Origin: a virus
Direction: 5' to 3' (one strand)
Length of the DNA: 42,018 nucleotides
IMG/VR virus record: IMGVR_UViG_3300007735_000733
Location: 1 to 42,018 of that record
Part shown: positions 6,981 through 16,297 of the stretch, one piece after another
Position numbering within the stretch: position 1 is the first letter of the stretch
Layout of the letters: each line of letters opens with the position of its first letter
Translations under genes and position numbers: made by a program
Notes under the pieces: model-generated
Told to the model about the DNA's origin: nothing
What the model saw: the letters and a program-made list of their open reading frames with translations, nothing else
The model's database searches: none

Positions 6981-8297
6981 TTAAATAAGTCCTGAAGTAC
7001 TTCCAGTACTTAGGCTTTGAGAAGTTGTTCCTGCCTGACCTTGGAAACTTCTAGCAGCCAATTCAGCAAGTCTCTTACGTCGTTCTGACTCAAGTCCTTT
7101 AAACTGTTCTGCCTCAAGTTCTGCTTGAATACTCTGCTTGGTAGCACCGCCAGCACGTTCAAAAATACCAGCATACTTAGTCATAGGCTCTAATGTTCCT
7201 GCAATGCTTTCATAGCCTTTAGACGCTAATGCACTTACTTCTGCTTCAGAAAGTCCTTGTGCGGTTAATGCAGCACCATATTGTTCAGCAGTTGCTTTAT
7301 TAAATTCAACCCCTAGAGCGGTATTGGCTCTACGAACCGCCTCTATTGCAAAGGCCGCTGTATTGATATTCTGCTTCATCTTTTCGGTGCCAACATCTGC
7401 ATCCATATAGAAATCTGTAAGATCTTGCTTAGCATTGATATATCCAAGTTTTTGCAAAGTATCGACAACTGCAGAATCTGCAGAAATAGCCTTTAAACGG
7501 GCAGTATTAGCAAGCGTATCTAATTCAGCAACGCTTCGTTTATTTTTTAAATACTTTTGAATATAATCTTGGCTTACAAATTTATCACTAAATCCGTATT
7601 TATCTCTTAGCCCTTTATATCCTTCCACAGTATTAAATAATTCAGATGGGGTATACTTAGCATTATCTGCCAAAGCATCATTATAAAAACCATATGATGA
7701 ATAAAATGGGGAGGTTAATACAGTTCCCTTTTTAGTAGTATAACTCTTAGTATTTAGGTAAATGTCAATAGCAGAATCTTCATCTATGCCATCTCTTAGC
7801 AACTCAGTTAAAAATGTAACTGAACTATCTACTAGGCTAGAAGGAAAACCTCTACCAAGGAGCATGGCCTTGATAACTTGAATATCTGTAGTACCTACTA
7901 CAGTTTCTTCTTCTTGACCATAAGTAGGGTTTGGCTCAAAGCCAGTAGACCCATCACTGTAAATTAAATCATAACCAATTATTTTACCTTTAGAGTCATA
8001 CCTGGCTATACGACTAACTAATGTTTTTGCCTTTGGTTCTGGAGAAACACCAGTTTTAGTAGGACCATAAGGAGTAGTTCCTACACCGCCATATTCATTG
8101 AAAGGTCCAGTTGTATCGTAAGGAGACGGAATTTTCTTAACAGGTTTTTTCTCAGTCTTTGGTGTTACTACAGGTTTGGCTGCTGCTATAGATGCAGGGC
8201 TGCCATAAAGATTAATAGTTTGTGTTGATACGGCAGGCTTAGCGGTAACTCTGTCTTCACGTTGATTAGCAGTTGTAGTTTTTTTAGGAGTTGCCAT
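6981..8297 (-). CDS. Putative internal virion protein, 438 aa
   Basis: ATG at 8297, overlapping the upstream stop (TAATG) with AAGGAA upstream. The N-terminal ~90 residues are low-complexity (Lys, Thr, Pro: KKTTTANQREDR, PVVTPKTEKKPVKKIPSPYD). The middle and C-terminal parts are helical, ending with a long charged helix (ELEAEQFKGLESERRKRLAELAARSFQGQ) and a Ser/Thr/Gly tail. Similar C-termini occur, as I recall, in virion proteins of actinophages. No enzymatic motif. Together with the next two genes it probably forms the ejectosome-like internal proteins of the head; that is an inference from size, order and the absence of a tape measure. Confidence 0.6.
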   Translation of the reverse strand: MATPKKTTTANQREDRVTAKPAVSTQTINLYGSPASIAAAKPVVTPKTEKKPVKKIPSPYDTTGPFNEYGGVGTTPYGPTKTGVSPEPKAKTLVSRIARYDSKGKIIGYDLIYSDGSTGFEPNPTYGQEEETVVGTTDIQVIKAMLLGRGFPSSLVDSSVTFLTELLRDGIDEDSAIDIYLNTKSYTTKKGTVLTSPFYSSYGFYNDALADNAKYTPSELFNTVEGYKGLRDKYGFSDKFVSQDYIQKYLKNKRSVAELDTLANTARLKAISADSAVVDTLQKLGYINAKQDLTDFYMDADVGTEKMKQNINTAAFAIEAVRRANTALGVEFNKATAEQYGAALTAQGLSEAEVSALASKGYESIAGTLEPMTKYAGIFERAGGATKQSIQAELEAEQFKGLESERRKRLAELAARSFQGQAGTTSQSLSTGSTSGLI

Positions 8298-9448
8298 TAT
8301 CTATCCAATTCCTTGGCTAGTTTGTCGGCTAGAGAAGTACCTCTTTGAATAGCCATAGGGCTAGTAGCAAAACGAGGATCACTCATTACCAGGTTATTTA
8401 ATTCTAAATCATTCATAGGGCGATAATTTCCCTTTTCGTCTTTGAAGTTTAAGGCAGTAACAATTAACTTATCATCGACAGCAACATTCCGACCAAAGGT
8501 CTTCATTAAACCATCTTGCATTGGTTTTGCGTAAGTCAAAACATCATCACCAGCAAGTAAGTTATTTTGAATACCTAGGTACTTAGTAGAAGCAATTCTT
8601 CTCTGTTGACCAAAGTATTGGTTCAATATTTCACTTGCAACCTTGTCATCTGTAGCACTAAGAACATTCTTAATGACTCCAGCAACTGCAGGTAAATCTG
8701 GTTCAGTTAGCAGGTTATTTCTATGTACGCCAACAATTTGGTCATACAATGACTTAGCCTGACCACCGAGACCATCACTTGTGGCAACATCAAAGTTCTT
8801 GACTAGGTAGTTAGCAAGGAACTGTTGCTGTTCTTCCTTGGTAAATCCTTCATCAAAGGTAGTAGTCTTTGTGCTAGTAACATCACCCTTGGTGGTCATA
8901 GCAGTTACACTCTTAGCCTGTTGTTTCTTGGCCTCAATATTGCGCAGGTTCTTAAATTCAGTTATTACACTCTCAGGTGGAAACTCTCCATAAGCCTGGA
9001 AGTATGCATTAGATAGTTGAGACTTAGCATCTGAGTCATCTATTAACTTAATAGAGGTAGCAATACTCTTGCTAAACTTAACAGTATTTACATTTCTAGT
9101 GGAATATAGTTCCTTCAGGGTATCAAGAAATGGAATACCATTCTGAAGGGATATTCTAGATACTTCTTGAAGTGCTTTAGTATCATCATTTCCGATGATT
9201 CCTCTAGGAGTGGTATCTTTGGATAAACCAGTTCCACGTAGTAATGCTTGAATGTAATCTAACTTGTTGACAAAACCAGGTACTGGACTTTCTTCATTAC
9301 GCCAGTTTAATAGGTAGTTACCTATGGCATAAGAGTAAGCAGCAGGATTAGTGTAAACTTGTGACTTTATCTCAAATGAATCTTTTGCTTGTACTTGAGC
9401 AAGTTTAGCAGCATCTGATAAATACTGTGGTCCTTGATTAATTGACAA
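8297..9448 (-). CDS. Putative internal virion protein with peptidoglycan-binding-like segment
   Basis: I place the start at TTG 9448, because GAGG lies six bases before it; another TTG at 9460 would add four residues and overlap the ribosome site. The product is about 383 residues. Near the N-terminus, YIQALLRGTGLSKDTTPRG with IIGNDDTKALQEVSRIS resembles the repeat of peptidoglycan-binding domains (QALL.G.G....G..G..T..AL). The rest is helical with a Lys/Gln-rich stretch. A role in anchoring the ejection complex to cell wall during DNA entry is plausible but unproven. The unusual TTG start may lower its level relative to the giant upstream protein. Confidence 0.55.
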   Translation of the reverse strand: MSINQGPQYLSDAAKLAQVQAKDSFEIKSQVYTNPAAYSYAIGNYLLNWRNEESPVPGFVNKLDYIQALLRGTGLSKDTTPRGIIGNDDTKALQEVSRISLQNGIPFLDTLKELYSTRNVNTVKFSKSIATSIKLIDDSDAKSQLSNAYFQAYGEFPPESVITEFKNLRNIEAKKQQAKSVTAMTTKGDVTSTKTTTFDEGFTKEEQQQFLANYLVKNFDVATSDGLGGQAKSLYDQIVGVHRNNLLTEPDLPAVAGVIKNVLSATDDKVASEILNQYFGQQRRIASTKYLGIQNNLLAGDDVLTYAKPMQDGLMKTFGRNVAVDDKLIVTALNFKDEKGNYRPMNDLELNNLVMSDPRFATSPMAIQRGTSLADKLAKELDR

Positions 9449-9449
9449 C

Positions 9450-12400
9450 TTATTCCTCAACCTTCAGTTTTGAAGCAAACACCCCGTAGTACATACGAGC
9501 AAATGCTGGGTTATTAATCATTAATTGCGTTGCTAAAAGTTCTAATTGTTTAGCCTGTTCTTTAGCAAACCAGAATCCTGAACCCATTTGAGGAGTAGCA
9601 GTAGTTCTGACTTCCTGAAGATACTTCTCTAAATCTTTATATGCTGCATAGAACTGAGCAGTTTCTTTATAGATAGGAGATTCTTGGAATGATGGCTCCG
9701 CTAATGCTTTACCAACATTTGCTATCTTCTCTTCTGCTGAACCAATATCAACTGACATAACAGGAGCATTTCCACCAAATTGGTCATTTAGTTTTATTAC
9801 TTCCTGGGTATACCAGACATCGCTATAACCCATGGCTGCTTGCTCTTCAGATATCTGAGACTTAGCCATTTGGTAAACAATGTTTTCAGCATATTGTTCT
9901 AACTCTTCAGGACGTAGAACACGACGACGGCCTGTAGCCTTCTGCCAGTTATAGTAGGCAGTTGCTGCTTCTCCACCAGGGAAGAAGTAAGGAACAATAT
10001 CTCCAGCCTTTGTAGCGTACTTATCTGCCATATCTGGATTGTTGTTCAAGAATGACCAAGCATCTCCAGTACCACGAACACTTCGTGTAGAACCAGCAAG
10101 GACTGCTAATAGATTCTTAATACCAAATGTATCAGAGAACTCGCCAATAGCGGCAAAATAATCACCAGGATGTTTTTTACTTATCTGGTCATAAGCGCTA
10201 TACAGGAAACTTTGAGTTCTTAAAGCACCGTTCTTGTCCTTAGCAAACACCTCTTGAGAAGGAGTTGCAGGAGCAATTGACTGGAAGAATGCAGTAAATA
10301 AACCTGTCCAGCGAGACAAGCCACGAGCATCATTAAATATTTGATTACGTTCAGCATCATTTGCTAATGGATTTTCTCCATACTTGCCAGTAGATGCTAG
10401 GTATGAAGCCCAGTCTTTTACACCACGTTCTACTTGAGTATCATTATTGATAGCAAGGAAGAATGATTTCTTAAGCCATGCTGGAAGTAATAAATCATCA
10501 AGACCACTTGGCTCACCAAATGGGAATATAATCTGACGCATAGCGTCCCACTCAGGACCAAATGCTTTAGACTTACCACTTGCTGCATAAATGATCTGTC
10601 CCATAGGGCCAATACCAGGAATTGCTGGATTGACTGCACCAAAGACTAAGTTTAATGACTGTACAGGTGCAGTAATCTGTAATGCCTGTGCTGTATCAAG
10701 ATTCTTGCCAGCCATAGCACCAATAATACTACCTGCTAATGGATAACGGAAACGAGTCTCACCAAATTCATCTTTGTAGAAGAAGCCTTGGTTCTCATCA
10801 TATTTAGTTCCAGTTAAATCATAGATTGCACTAGAGCCTGGTTGAGTTAATGCATTATAAGCACGGCCTAGTTTATAGAACTGTACAGGATTGTCCTTTA
10901 GGAGTTGACTCCACTTGTACATAGTATTGAACTGTGCCTGTGCGAATGGGAATATGATTCTCATAGCATTGGCATATTGGCGTTGCTTAGATGCATCATA
11001 GAACAAATCTTTAGTATACTTAGATGCTTGCTTAGCAGCCATAGAGTTCATTGTCTCTAGGTCAATTCCATCAGTAACTGACTTACCCTTTTTACGGGCA
11101 GCAATTTCTTTGTTAATAGCACGTAGTGATGGATGACGGCGAATACTTATGCTTTTTCCATTTACAGTTAAAGGCGCTAATGACTTCTGAGCATTTACTA
11201 ATAAAGTTTTTAAAGCAGAGTCATTAATCATGCCTACATAACGACCTACATGGTCCCAGTATGACATACGGAACTCAGGAGAGAAGTTAACTACATTTTC
11301 CACCTTAGTAGAAATATCAAAGAATTTTTCTACCGCTTCGAGTAAGAACTTTCCTTCAAGTTGGCCAAATCTTTTATCACGCACATGGATAACTGTAGAA
11401 CCAGTCATATCTTCTCTAGGGAAGTTACGGGCTATAAGAGTCTTAAATGCACCATCTTCATCAGCAAAGTCATTAATATTTCCAGCCTTCTTGTAAGAAG
11501 GAATCTGAATTTTCTTACCATTTACAATGACCTGACCATCAGCAAGAAGTCTACGCATCTCTACTGACTTAGCGCCAGTTCCAACAACGTTATTAACATA
11601 ACGTGCTACAGAACCTGTAGACTCAGCATCAAATAGATAAACTTTTACGTTTTCTGCAATTATATTATCAGGAGAAAGGTTGTACTTTCCATTTACTTTC
11701 TTTTGGTCTCTTAAGAAAAGGGTAGCAAAATCACCTGATGTAACACCGTTTCTACCACCATTTACTAAATCTTCTAATATACCAGCAAACTTCTCGCCTT
11801 TACCTTCAATTAAAAGACGAACTAAATCATCTTCTGGACCACCAGCATAATTAGCGACTAATGGTATAAGTCTATCTGAATGAGCACGAATTAAAGTATT
11901 GGCTAAACCAACATGGTATTTATCGCTTTCAATACCAATTGCTTCATATATTTTACCTACAAATGCAAATCTTGGGTCACCTGAGTTATGGTTTCTAGCA
12001 AGGAAGTTAAAGTGTTCTTCCACGGCCTCAGAGATTGATGCATTTATTTCTGCATCTTTACCTACAAGTTTATTACCATTAACATCATTGCCATACTTAG
12101 ATATCTTACCAAGTAATTGTCTAACTTTACCACCATCTGCGCTACCAGCAATCATTGCTATATAACCCAGTGGATGATTAAATAATGAATCATGCCCAGA
12201 GAAGTATTGACGGAATTGCATTTCACCAATATTTCGCATAATGTAAGCAACACGAAATGCTAGTTGAGCCGTTCTCCAGTTATCACCAATTACAGCATTA
12301 AAGTTATCTAAAGCATTTTTAGCGCCATATTTAATTTTATTATCATTATATTTGTTTATAAGTTTTTTAATATCTCTAGTATCAGGTAATCTAATTACAT

Positions 12401-15263
12401 CATCTAGGAATTGATATTCAAATATAGCCTGGTCACCAGCAAATGTATGGGTAGTTAGTTGTCCATTTATGAATACTCCATCAAGAGATGCAAGTTCACC
12501 TTTTGCTAGTTTTTCAGCAACATATTGTTTAATAATAGCATTTTCTCTACCAGTAGCACGGAATGCATCACGTACAGCATCAGCAAGAGCCTGATCTCCA
12601 GGTGCAAGTTTATTTGCTATTGCAGTCTGAGCGTTTTCAATCTCTTGAAATACAATACCAGATCGTTCTCTTACAGAAGGTGCAGCAGCAATTCTATTTA
12701 TTGTAGTTGATATAATTTCATCTGAAATTCCAGCAGAAGACATCCAGTCTTCCATACCGTTTATAAGTCTATCAATATCATCAAGAGGTAATACTACAGA
12801 TTGGGTAAAGTAACGACCAAATCCTCTTTCAATTTTTTCTACCTGAGTAATTGCTTTAGTAGCAATAGATGGTACAACTTTGAATACAGGACTATTGGCT
12901 AACTTTGCTGCTTCCCCTCTAAGGGCTAAAGAGCGAAATACCTTTGGATCAGATGTAGGTGCTGCTAAGTGCTTTAAGAATATAGATATTACTTCATCAC
13001 TTGTAGTTGCATCGACCAATTCTTTGGTCATTTCAGCATCTAATTTACGGCCAAACAATCTATGTAGGCGAGAGAAATCTTTCTCTTTTGCTACAATCTC
13101 TGCTACTTGAGCAAAGCGTTTTCCCAACAAGTAGGTAGCAGCCTTATTTAAATCACCTTTTACTCCGCCACCAAAGCCATCAACTAATCCAACTTCAGAT
13201 CTATAGAACTCTTTGAGGTATTGAGTATCTGCAATTTCCATCTCAAGACCCATAAGTTTGGCAATACCAATATTCTCAGGGTCATTTAGTATTTGAGCAA
13301 CTAACTCTGGATCTTGTGCAGCATAGTCACGTAATACTTCAATTTCTTTTAACTTACCATCAATGCCAGCACGTGCTGCTTTGGCACTTTCTAAAGCGGC
13401 ATTAGCCTCTAAAATTTCATCTTGAGCACTCTTAATAGATTCAACTAGTTTAGCACCTAGTTTGGTACCCATGGCTGCATCACCAGTTAATGATGTAATA
13501 GTGTCAGTAACGCCTACTCTGCGTGCTCCGACCTTTTCACCATTCTTGATTACAACTCCACCCATGCCACCATGAATAGCACGGACATTGCTATAAGCAT
13601 CTGCTACCCAACTATTTTCAATAGCATTAGATACAGTTATTATTAATTCTTCATTTTTAGTTGCTAACGCTCTAGCCATAAGAGTAGCAACACTCTCGGC
13701 TCCAGCATTAGAAAGAATATCATCCATAGATGCTTTAGGTCCAAGTTTACCATCAGCACCTTTTGTAATATAAGCATTTAATGATCTTCTTAAATCATCA
13801 CTAATATCAGGATTACGAAGTTCACCTTGTAACTCATCCCAGAAATTAGCACGTCTAGCAGATTCTTCAATTATCTCGTCTTGAGTTGCGCCTTTATAGG
13901 TCTTAGATATGTCATATACATCTAGAGGTTCTTTGCTTGAAGCGGTAAGAATGTACTCTTTGTCCGTATATGCACCGAATTGTAACTTTCCAGGCTTAGG
14001 AAGGTCCTCAGTAAAGATACCAACGAATGCTTCGCCTGTGTTAATTTGATCTGCTTCTAATTGAGCAATAGAATCAATAACACCTTGTGGTTTCTTTGCA
14101 GCAAGTTCAGCAGTTACGAAATCGCCAATACTTCCATCTGCAATAGCAGCGACAACCTCTGGGTCACCCTCTACTCTTGTACCACGAGAGAATCCAACAG
14201 TTAATGCTTTCTCTAATTTCTTGATTATAGCATTACTCTTAGACTGTTGAGTCTTAGTTAATTCTCTTTCAGCCTTCATGTAAGAGTTATCTAAAGTACG
14301 ACGTATTTTCTTTTCGCTACCTACACGTTCTTTAATTAATTGTTTTTCTTGCTTACTTAAATTCTTAATATCTGCCGCTTTTGCAGCATCTACTTCATCA
14401 AGAACTGCTTGAGCAGCAGTCTTGGCTTTCTGTAATTCTTTACCACCTTGGATAATCTTAGTTACAGAACCAGGACCAACCCATAGAGTTGGATCTGTAC
14501 CAACGGCAAGTACACCATCAACGATACCTGACATTACACGATAAGGAGTACTGTTTGGATCAGCACCCAAAACGTTCATAGATGCACGGCCTATAGTAAA
14601 TGATTTACCATTGACACGTCCATAAGCGGACATAGCCTTAGCCTGTGCAGCGCCTACCTTGCTCTCAGGAGCAACGAAGAATCCAGAACCAGTGTCAATT
14701 GGACCTTTACCAGTAACTGCACCAGCAGTTGCACGTAGAAGTTGTCCTAAATTAGTTTCTTCTCCAACAAGTTCACTTAAAGAAACATTACTAATTAACT
14801 GTCCTGTGCTAATCTCACCTTTAGCCTTAGCATAGATATTTCTACCTACGTTAGTTATATATTGATACGGTGCTTGTATTGTAGCAAATCCAGTACGAGT
14901 AACACCTTTTAAAACGCTATAAAGACCCTGTGTAAAACCTTTATTCTTTTCAGCCTCACTCTTGATGCTATCAACGTTAATTAAGTCTTGCTTTAACTGA
15001 TTGATACCATCGTTTGCTGATAGTTTTTCAATACCTTTAGATGATGCATTTAAACCAATCTTAGCAGCACTAAGAAGGTAATCTTTACTTTGATTAGGAA
15101 ACTTTGATAAAAGTGAATTATAATTTTGTATTACGGCAGGGTCAAGTCCAGATAATTGTTGATCTACAAGAGTAGATAAATTACCTGTTCGTGTATCTAC
15201 ATCAAATAAACTCGTATATTTATACTTGTTCCAAGAAGATACCAGAGGATCTACTATTGACAT
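9450..15263 (-). CDS. Giant virion protein (~1937 aa), putative DNA-ejection protein
   Basis: ATG at 15263 overlaps the upstream stop (TAATG). It is the largest gene of the window, about one seventh of it. The sequence is mainly helical and alternates coiled-coil stretches (residues ~280-350: KAADIKNLSKQEKQLIKERV; ~610-660: SAQDEILEANAALESAKAA) with Gly/Ala-rich, hydrophobic helices (GVLAVGTDPTLWVGPGSV; YPLAGSIIGAMAGKNL; MRIIFPFAQAQFNTMYKWSQ). The C-terminal third has repeated aromatic motifs such as IIFPFGEPSG. I see no catalytic triad, polymerase or transglycosylase motif. Its place between protease/portal and scaffold, huge size and the amphipathic helices fit internal core proteins ejected to form a trans-envelope channel (role analogous to T7 gp16). 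A tape measure is the alternative, less likely without tail-tube genes nearby. Confidence 0.55.
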   Translation of the reverse strand: MSIVDPLVSSWNKYKYTSLFDVDTRTGNLSTLVDQQLSGLDPAVIQNYNSLLSKFPNQSKDYLLSAAKIGLNASSKGIEKLSANDGINQLKQDLINVDSIKSEAEKNKGFTQGLYSVLKGVTRTGFATIQAPYQYITNVGRNIYAKAKGEISTGQLISNVSLSELVGEETNLGQLLRATAGAVTGKGPIDTGSGFFVAPESKVGAAQAKAMSAYGRVNGKSFTIGRASMNVLGADPNSTPYRVMSGIVDGVLAVGTDPTLWVGPGSVTKIIQGGKELQKAKTAAQAVLDEVDAAKAADIKNLSKQEKQLIKERVGSEKKIRRTLDNSYMKAERELTKTQQSKSNAIIKKLEKALTVGFSRGTRVEGDPEVVAAIADGSIGDFVTAELAAKKPQGVIDSIAQLEADQINTGEAFVGIFTEDLPKPGKLQFGAYTDKEYILTASSKEPLDVYDISKTYKGATQDEIIEESARRANFWDELQGELRNPDISDDLRRSLNAYITKGADGKLGPKASMDDILSNAGAESVATLMARALATKNEELIITVSNAIENSWVADAYSNVRAIHGGMGGVVIKNGEKVGARRVGVTDTITSLTGDAAMGTKLGAKLVESIKSAQDEILEANAALESAKAARAGIDGKLKEIEVLRDYAAQDPELVAQILNDPENIGIAKLMGLEMEIADTQYLKEFYRSEVGLVDGFGGGVKGDLNKAATYLLGKRFAQVAEIVAKEKDFSRLHRLFGRKLDAEMTKELVDATTSDEVISIFLKHLAAPTSDPKVFRSLALRGEAAKLANSPVFKVVPSIATKAITQVEKIERGFGRYFTQSVVLPLDDIDRLINGMEDWMSSAGISDEIISTTINRIAAAPSVRERSGIVFQEIENAQTAIANKLAPGDQALADAVRDAFRATGRENAIIKQYVAEKLAKGELASLDGVFINGQLTTHTFAGDQAIFEYQFLDDVIRLPDTRDIKKLINKYNDNKIKYGAKNALDNFNAVIGDNWRTAQLAFRVAYIMRNIGEMQFRQYFSGHDSLFNHPLGYIAMIAGSADGGKVRQLLGKISKYGNDVNGNKLVGKDAEINASISEAVEEHFNFLARNHNSGDPRFAFVGKIYEAIGIESDKYHVGLANTLIRAHSDRLIPLVANYAGGPEDDLVRLLIEGKGEKFAGILEDLVNGGRNGVTSGDFATLFLRDQKKVNGKYNLSPDNIIAENVKVYLFDAESTGSVARYVNNVVGTGAKSVEMRRLLADGQVIVNGKKIQIPSYKKAGNINDFADEDGAFKTLIARNFPREDMTGSTVIHVRDKRFGQLEGKFLLEAVEKFFDISTKVENVVNFSPEFRMSYWDHVGRYVGMINDSALKTLLVNAQKSLAPLTVNGKSISIRRHPSLRAINKEIAARKKGKSVTDGIDLETMNSMAAKQASKYTKDLFYDASKQRQYANAMRIIFPFAQAQFNTMYKWSQLLKDNPVQFYKLGRAYNALTQPGSSAIYDLTGTKYDENQGFFYKDEFGETRFRYPLAGSIIGAMAGKNLDTAQALQITAPVQSLNLVFGAVNPAIPGIGPMGQIIYAASGKSKAFGPEWDAMRQIIFPFGEPSGLDDLLLPAWLKKSFFLAINNDTQVERGVKDWASYLASTGKYGENPLANDAERNQIFNDARGLSRWTGLFTAFFQSIAPATPSQEVFAKDKNGALRTQSFLYSAYDQISKKHPGDYFAAIGEFSDTFGIKNLLAVLAGSTRSVRGTGDAWSFLNNNPDMADKYATKAGDIVPYFFPGGEAATAYYNWQKATGRRRVLRPEELEQYAENIVYQMAKSQISEEQAAMGYSDVWYTQEVIKLNDQFGGNAPVMSVDIGSAEEKIANVGKALAEPSFQESPIYKETAQFYAAYKDLEKYLQEVRTTATPQMGSGFWFAKEQAKQLELLATQLMINNPAFARMYYGVFASKLKVEE

Positions 15264-15700
15264 TAACGACCTTCTTGAAGGAATGACTCTAATAATCTAC
15301 GGTTCATAGGAGTTGGATCCATCATGAACATAGCACGGGCTAGAATAGCATTGTTGTCAGGTCCATCAATAGGTCCAGGTAGTTCTTCAGGTTGACGACC
15401 AGGGGTATTTCCAGGAGCACCATCAGTAATAGGACCTGGGTTCTCACTCACCTGATCTAATGGAGACATACGTATACTAGAAGCAATAGTTCTAGGAGCA
15501 GGAGTAGAACCAACTACAGCCTGAGGCATTTCAGTTGAAGCACCTGATGCTAAGTCCTGTAATTGAGTAGCCTGACTATAAGTTCCGTTAGTAGCATTCT
15601 GAATCTTTGCTTCTCTTTGAATCTTTGCTACTCTTTCGGAAATATTCTTATCAGTACGCTTGGCATCTGCGCCAACGCCACTTACAACTTCTTTCACCAT
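15263..15700 (-). CDS. Hypothetical Pro-rich protein between protease and giant protein, 145 aa
   Basis: ATG at 15700, 8 bases after the protease stop. Residues 1-40 form a basic helix (DAKRTDKNISERVAKIQREAKIQ), the middle is disordered and Pro/Gly-rich (NPGPITDGAPGNTPGRQPEELPG), and the C-terminus is helical (ILARAMFMMDPTPMNRRLLES). No known family. Its place directly after a putative head protease makes it a candidate cofactor, inhibitor or substrate, which is inference from order only. Confidence 0.55.
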   Translation of the reverse strand: MVKEVVSGVGADAKRTDKNISERVAKIQREAKIQNATNGTYSQATQLQDLASGASTEMPQAVVGSTPAPRTIASSIRMSPLDQVSENPGPITDGAPGNTPGRQPEELPGPIDGPDNNAILARAMFMMDPTPMNRRLLESFLQEGR

Positions 15701-15708
15701 AGTATCTC

Positions 15709-16278
15709 CTATTTAGTAAACTGTGTTTTTACATTAACTGGTCCACCGCACCAGATGTTATATTGAATTGCAACATTAACTGCTTTTTTAGCGGCAGATG
15801 ACGCTTTAGCATGGGTTTTGGTTTCACTATCCATTACTGCTAGAGCACCAAGTGCTATGGAACCACCAGAACCTATACCGTATAAACCTTTATCATCACG
15901 CATATACCCATAATCATCACTAACTTGGTATATTTTTCCATTAAAACAAATTAAAGCATCCCAACCAGCATCATCATCTTTGTTATTCTTAGGATTTGGG
16001 TCATATCCTGCTTCTGTAAGTACTTGTCTTATAGAGGGAAGTACTCTAATCATCATAAAACGATCAGGTTCTTGTGTTTTAATTACTTTAGGTGGCTGCC
16101 AAACGTTGTAAAGTACATCACCAGCGGTTGCATCACCTGCAACTGCTACTAAATACTCACCAACTTTAACTATCTTGTCGCATCCCTTGGCTACATAAGG
16201 TTTATCTGTATACGTAGTCATTGAGTCTGCTGCTAAAACAGCCCAACCTTTACCTTGAATCCCTACAATTGCAGTCAT
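15709..16278 (-). CDS. HslV/proteasome beta-like Ntn-hydrolase protease, candidate capsid maturation protease
   Basis: 189 residues (E. coli HslV has 176). It begins MTAIVGIQGKGWAVLAADS, which aligns with HslV and proteasome beta subunits: after Met removal Thr1 would be the nucleophile, Asp17 lies in AADS, and a Lys at mature position 34 (KGCDKIVKVG) fits the catalytic Lys33. AVAGDATAGD matches the AG..AD segment and GIGSGGSIALGAL (134-146) matches the conserved IGSGG motif. The C-terminal helix and strand also follow HslV. There is no propeptide, as in HslV. It should cut proteins as an N-terminal threonine protease, probably as a ring. It sits directly after the portal gene, where phages place the prohead protease, and I see no other prohead protease here. 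Fold: high confidence. Role in head maturation: inference. Mimicry of the host proteasome is the alternative. Confidence 0.85.
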   Translation of the reverse strand: MTAIVGIQGKGWAVLAADSMTTYTDKPYVAKGCDKIVKVGEYLVAVAGDATAGDVLYNVWQPPKVIKTQEPDRFMMIRVLPSIRQVLTEAGYDPNPKNNKDDDAGWDALICFNGKIYQVSDDYGYMRDDKGLYGIGSGGSIALGALAVMDSETKTHAKASSAAKKAVNVAIQYNIWCGGPVNVKTQFTK

Positions 16279-16297
16279 TGTCCCCTACTTACCTAAG

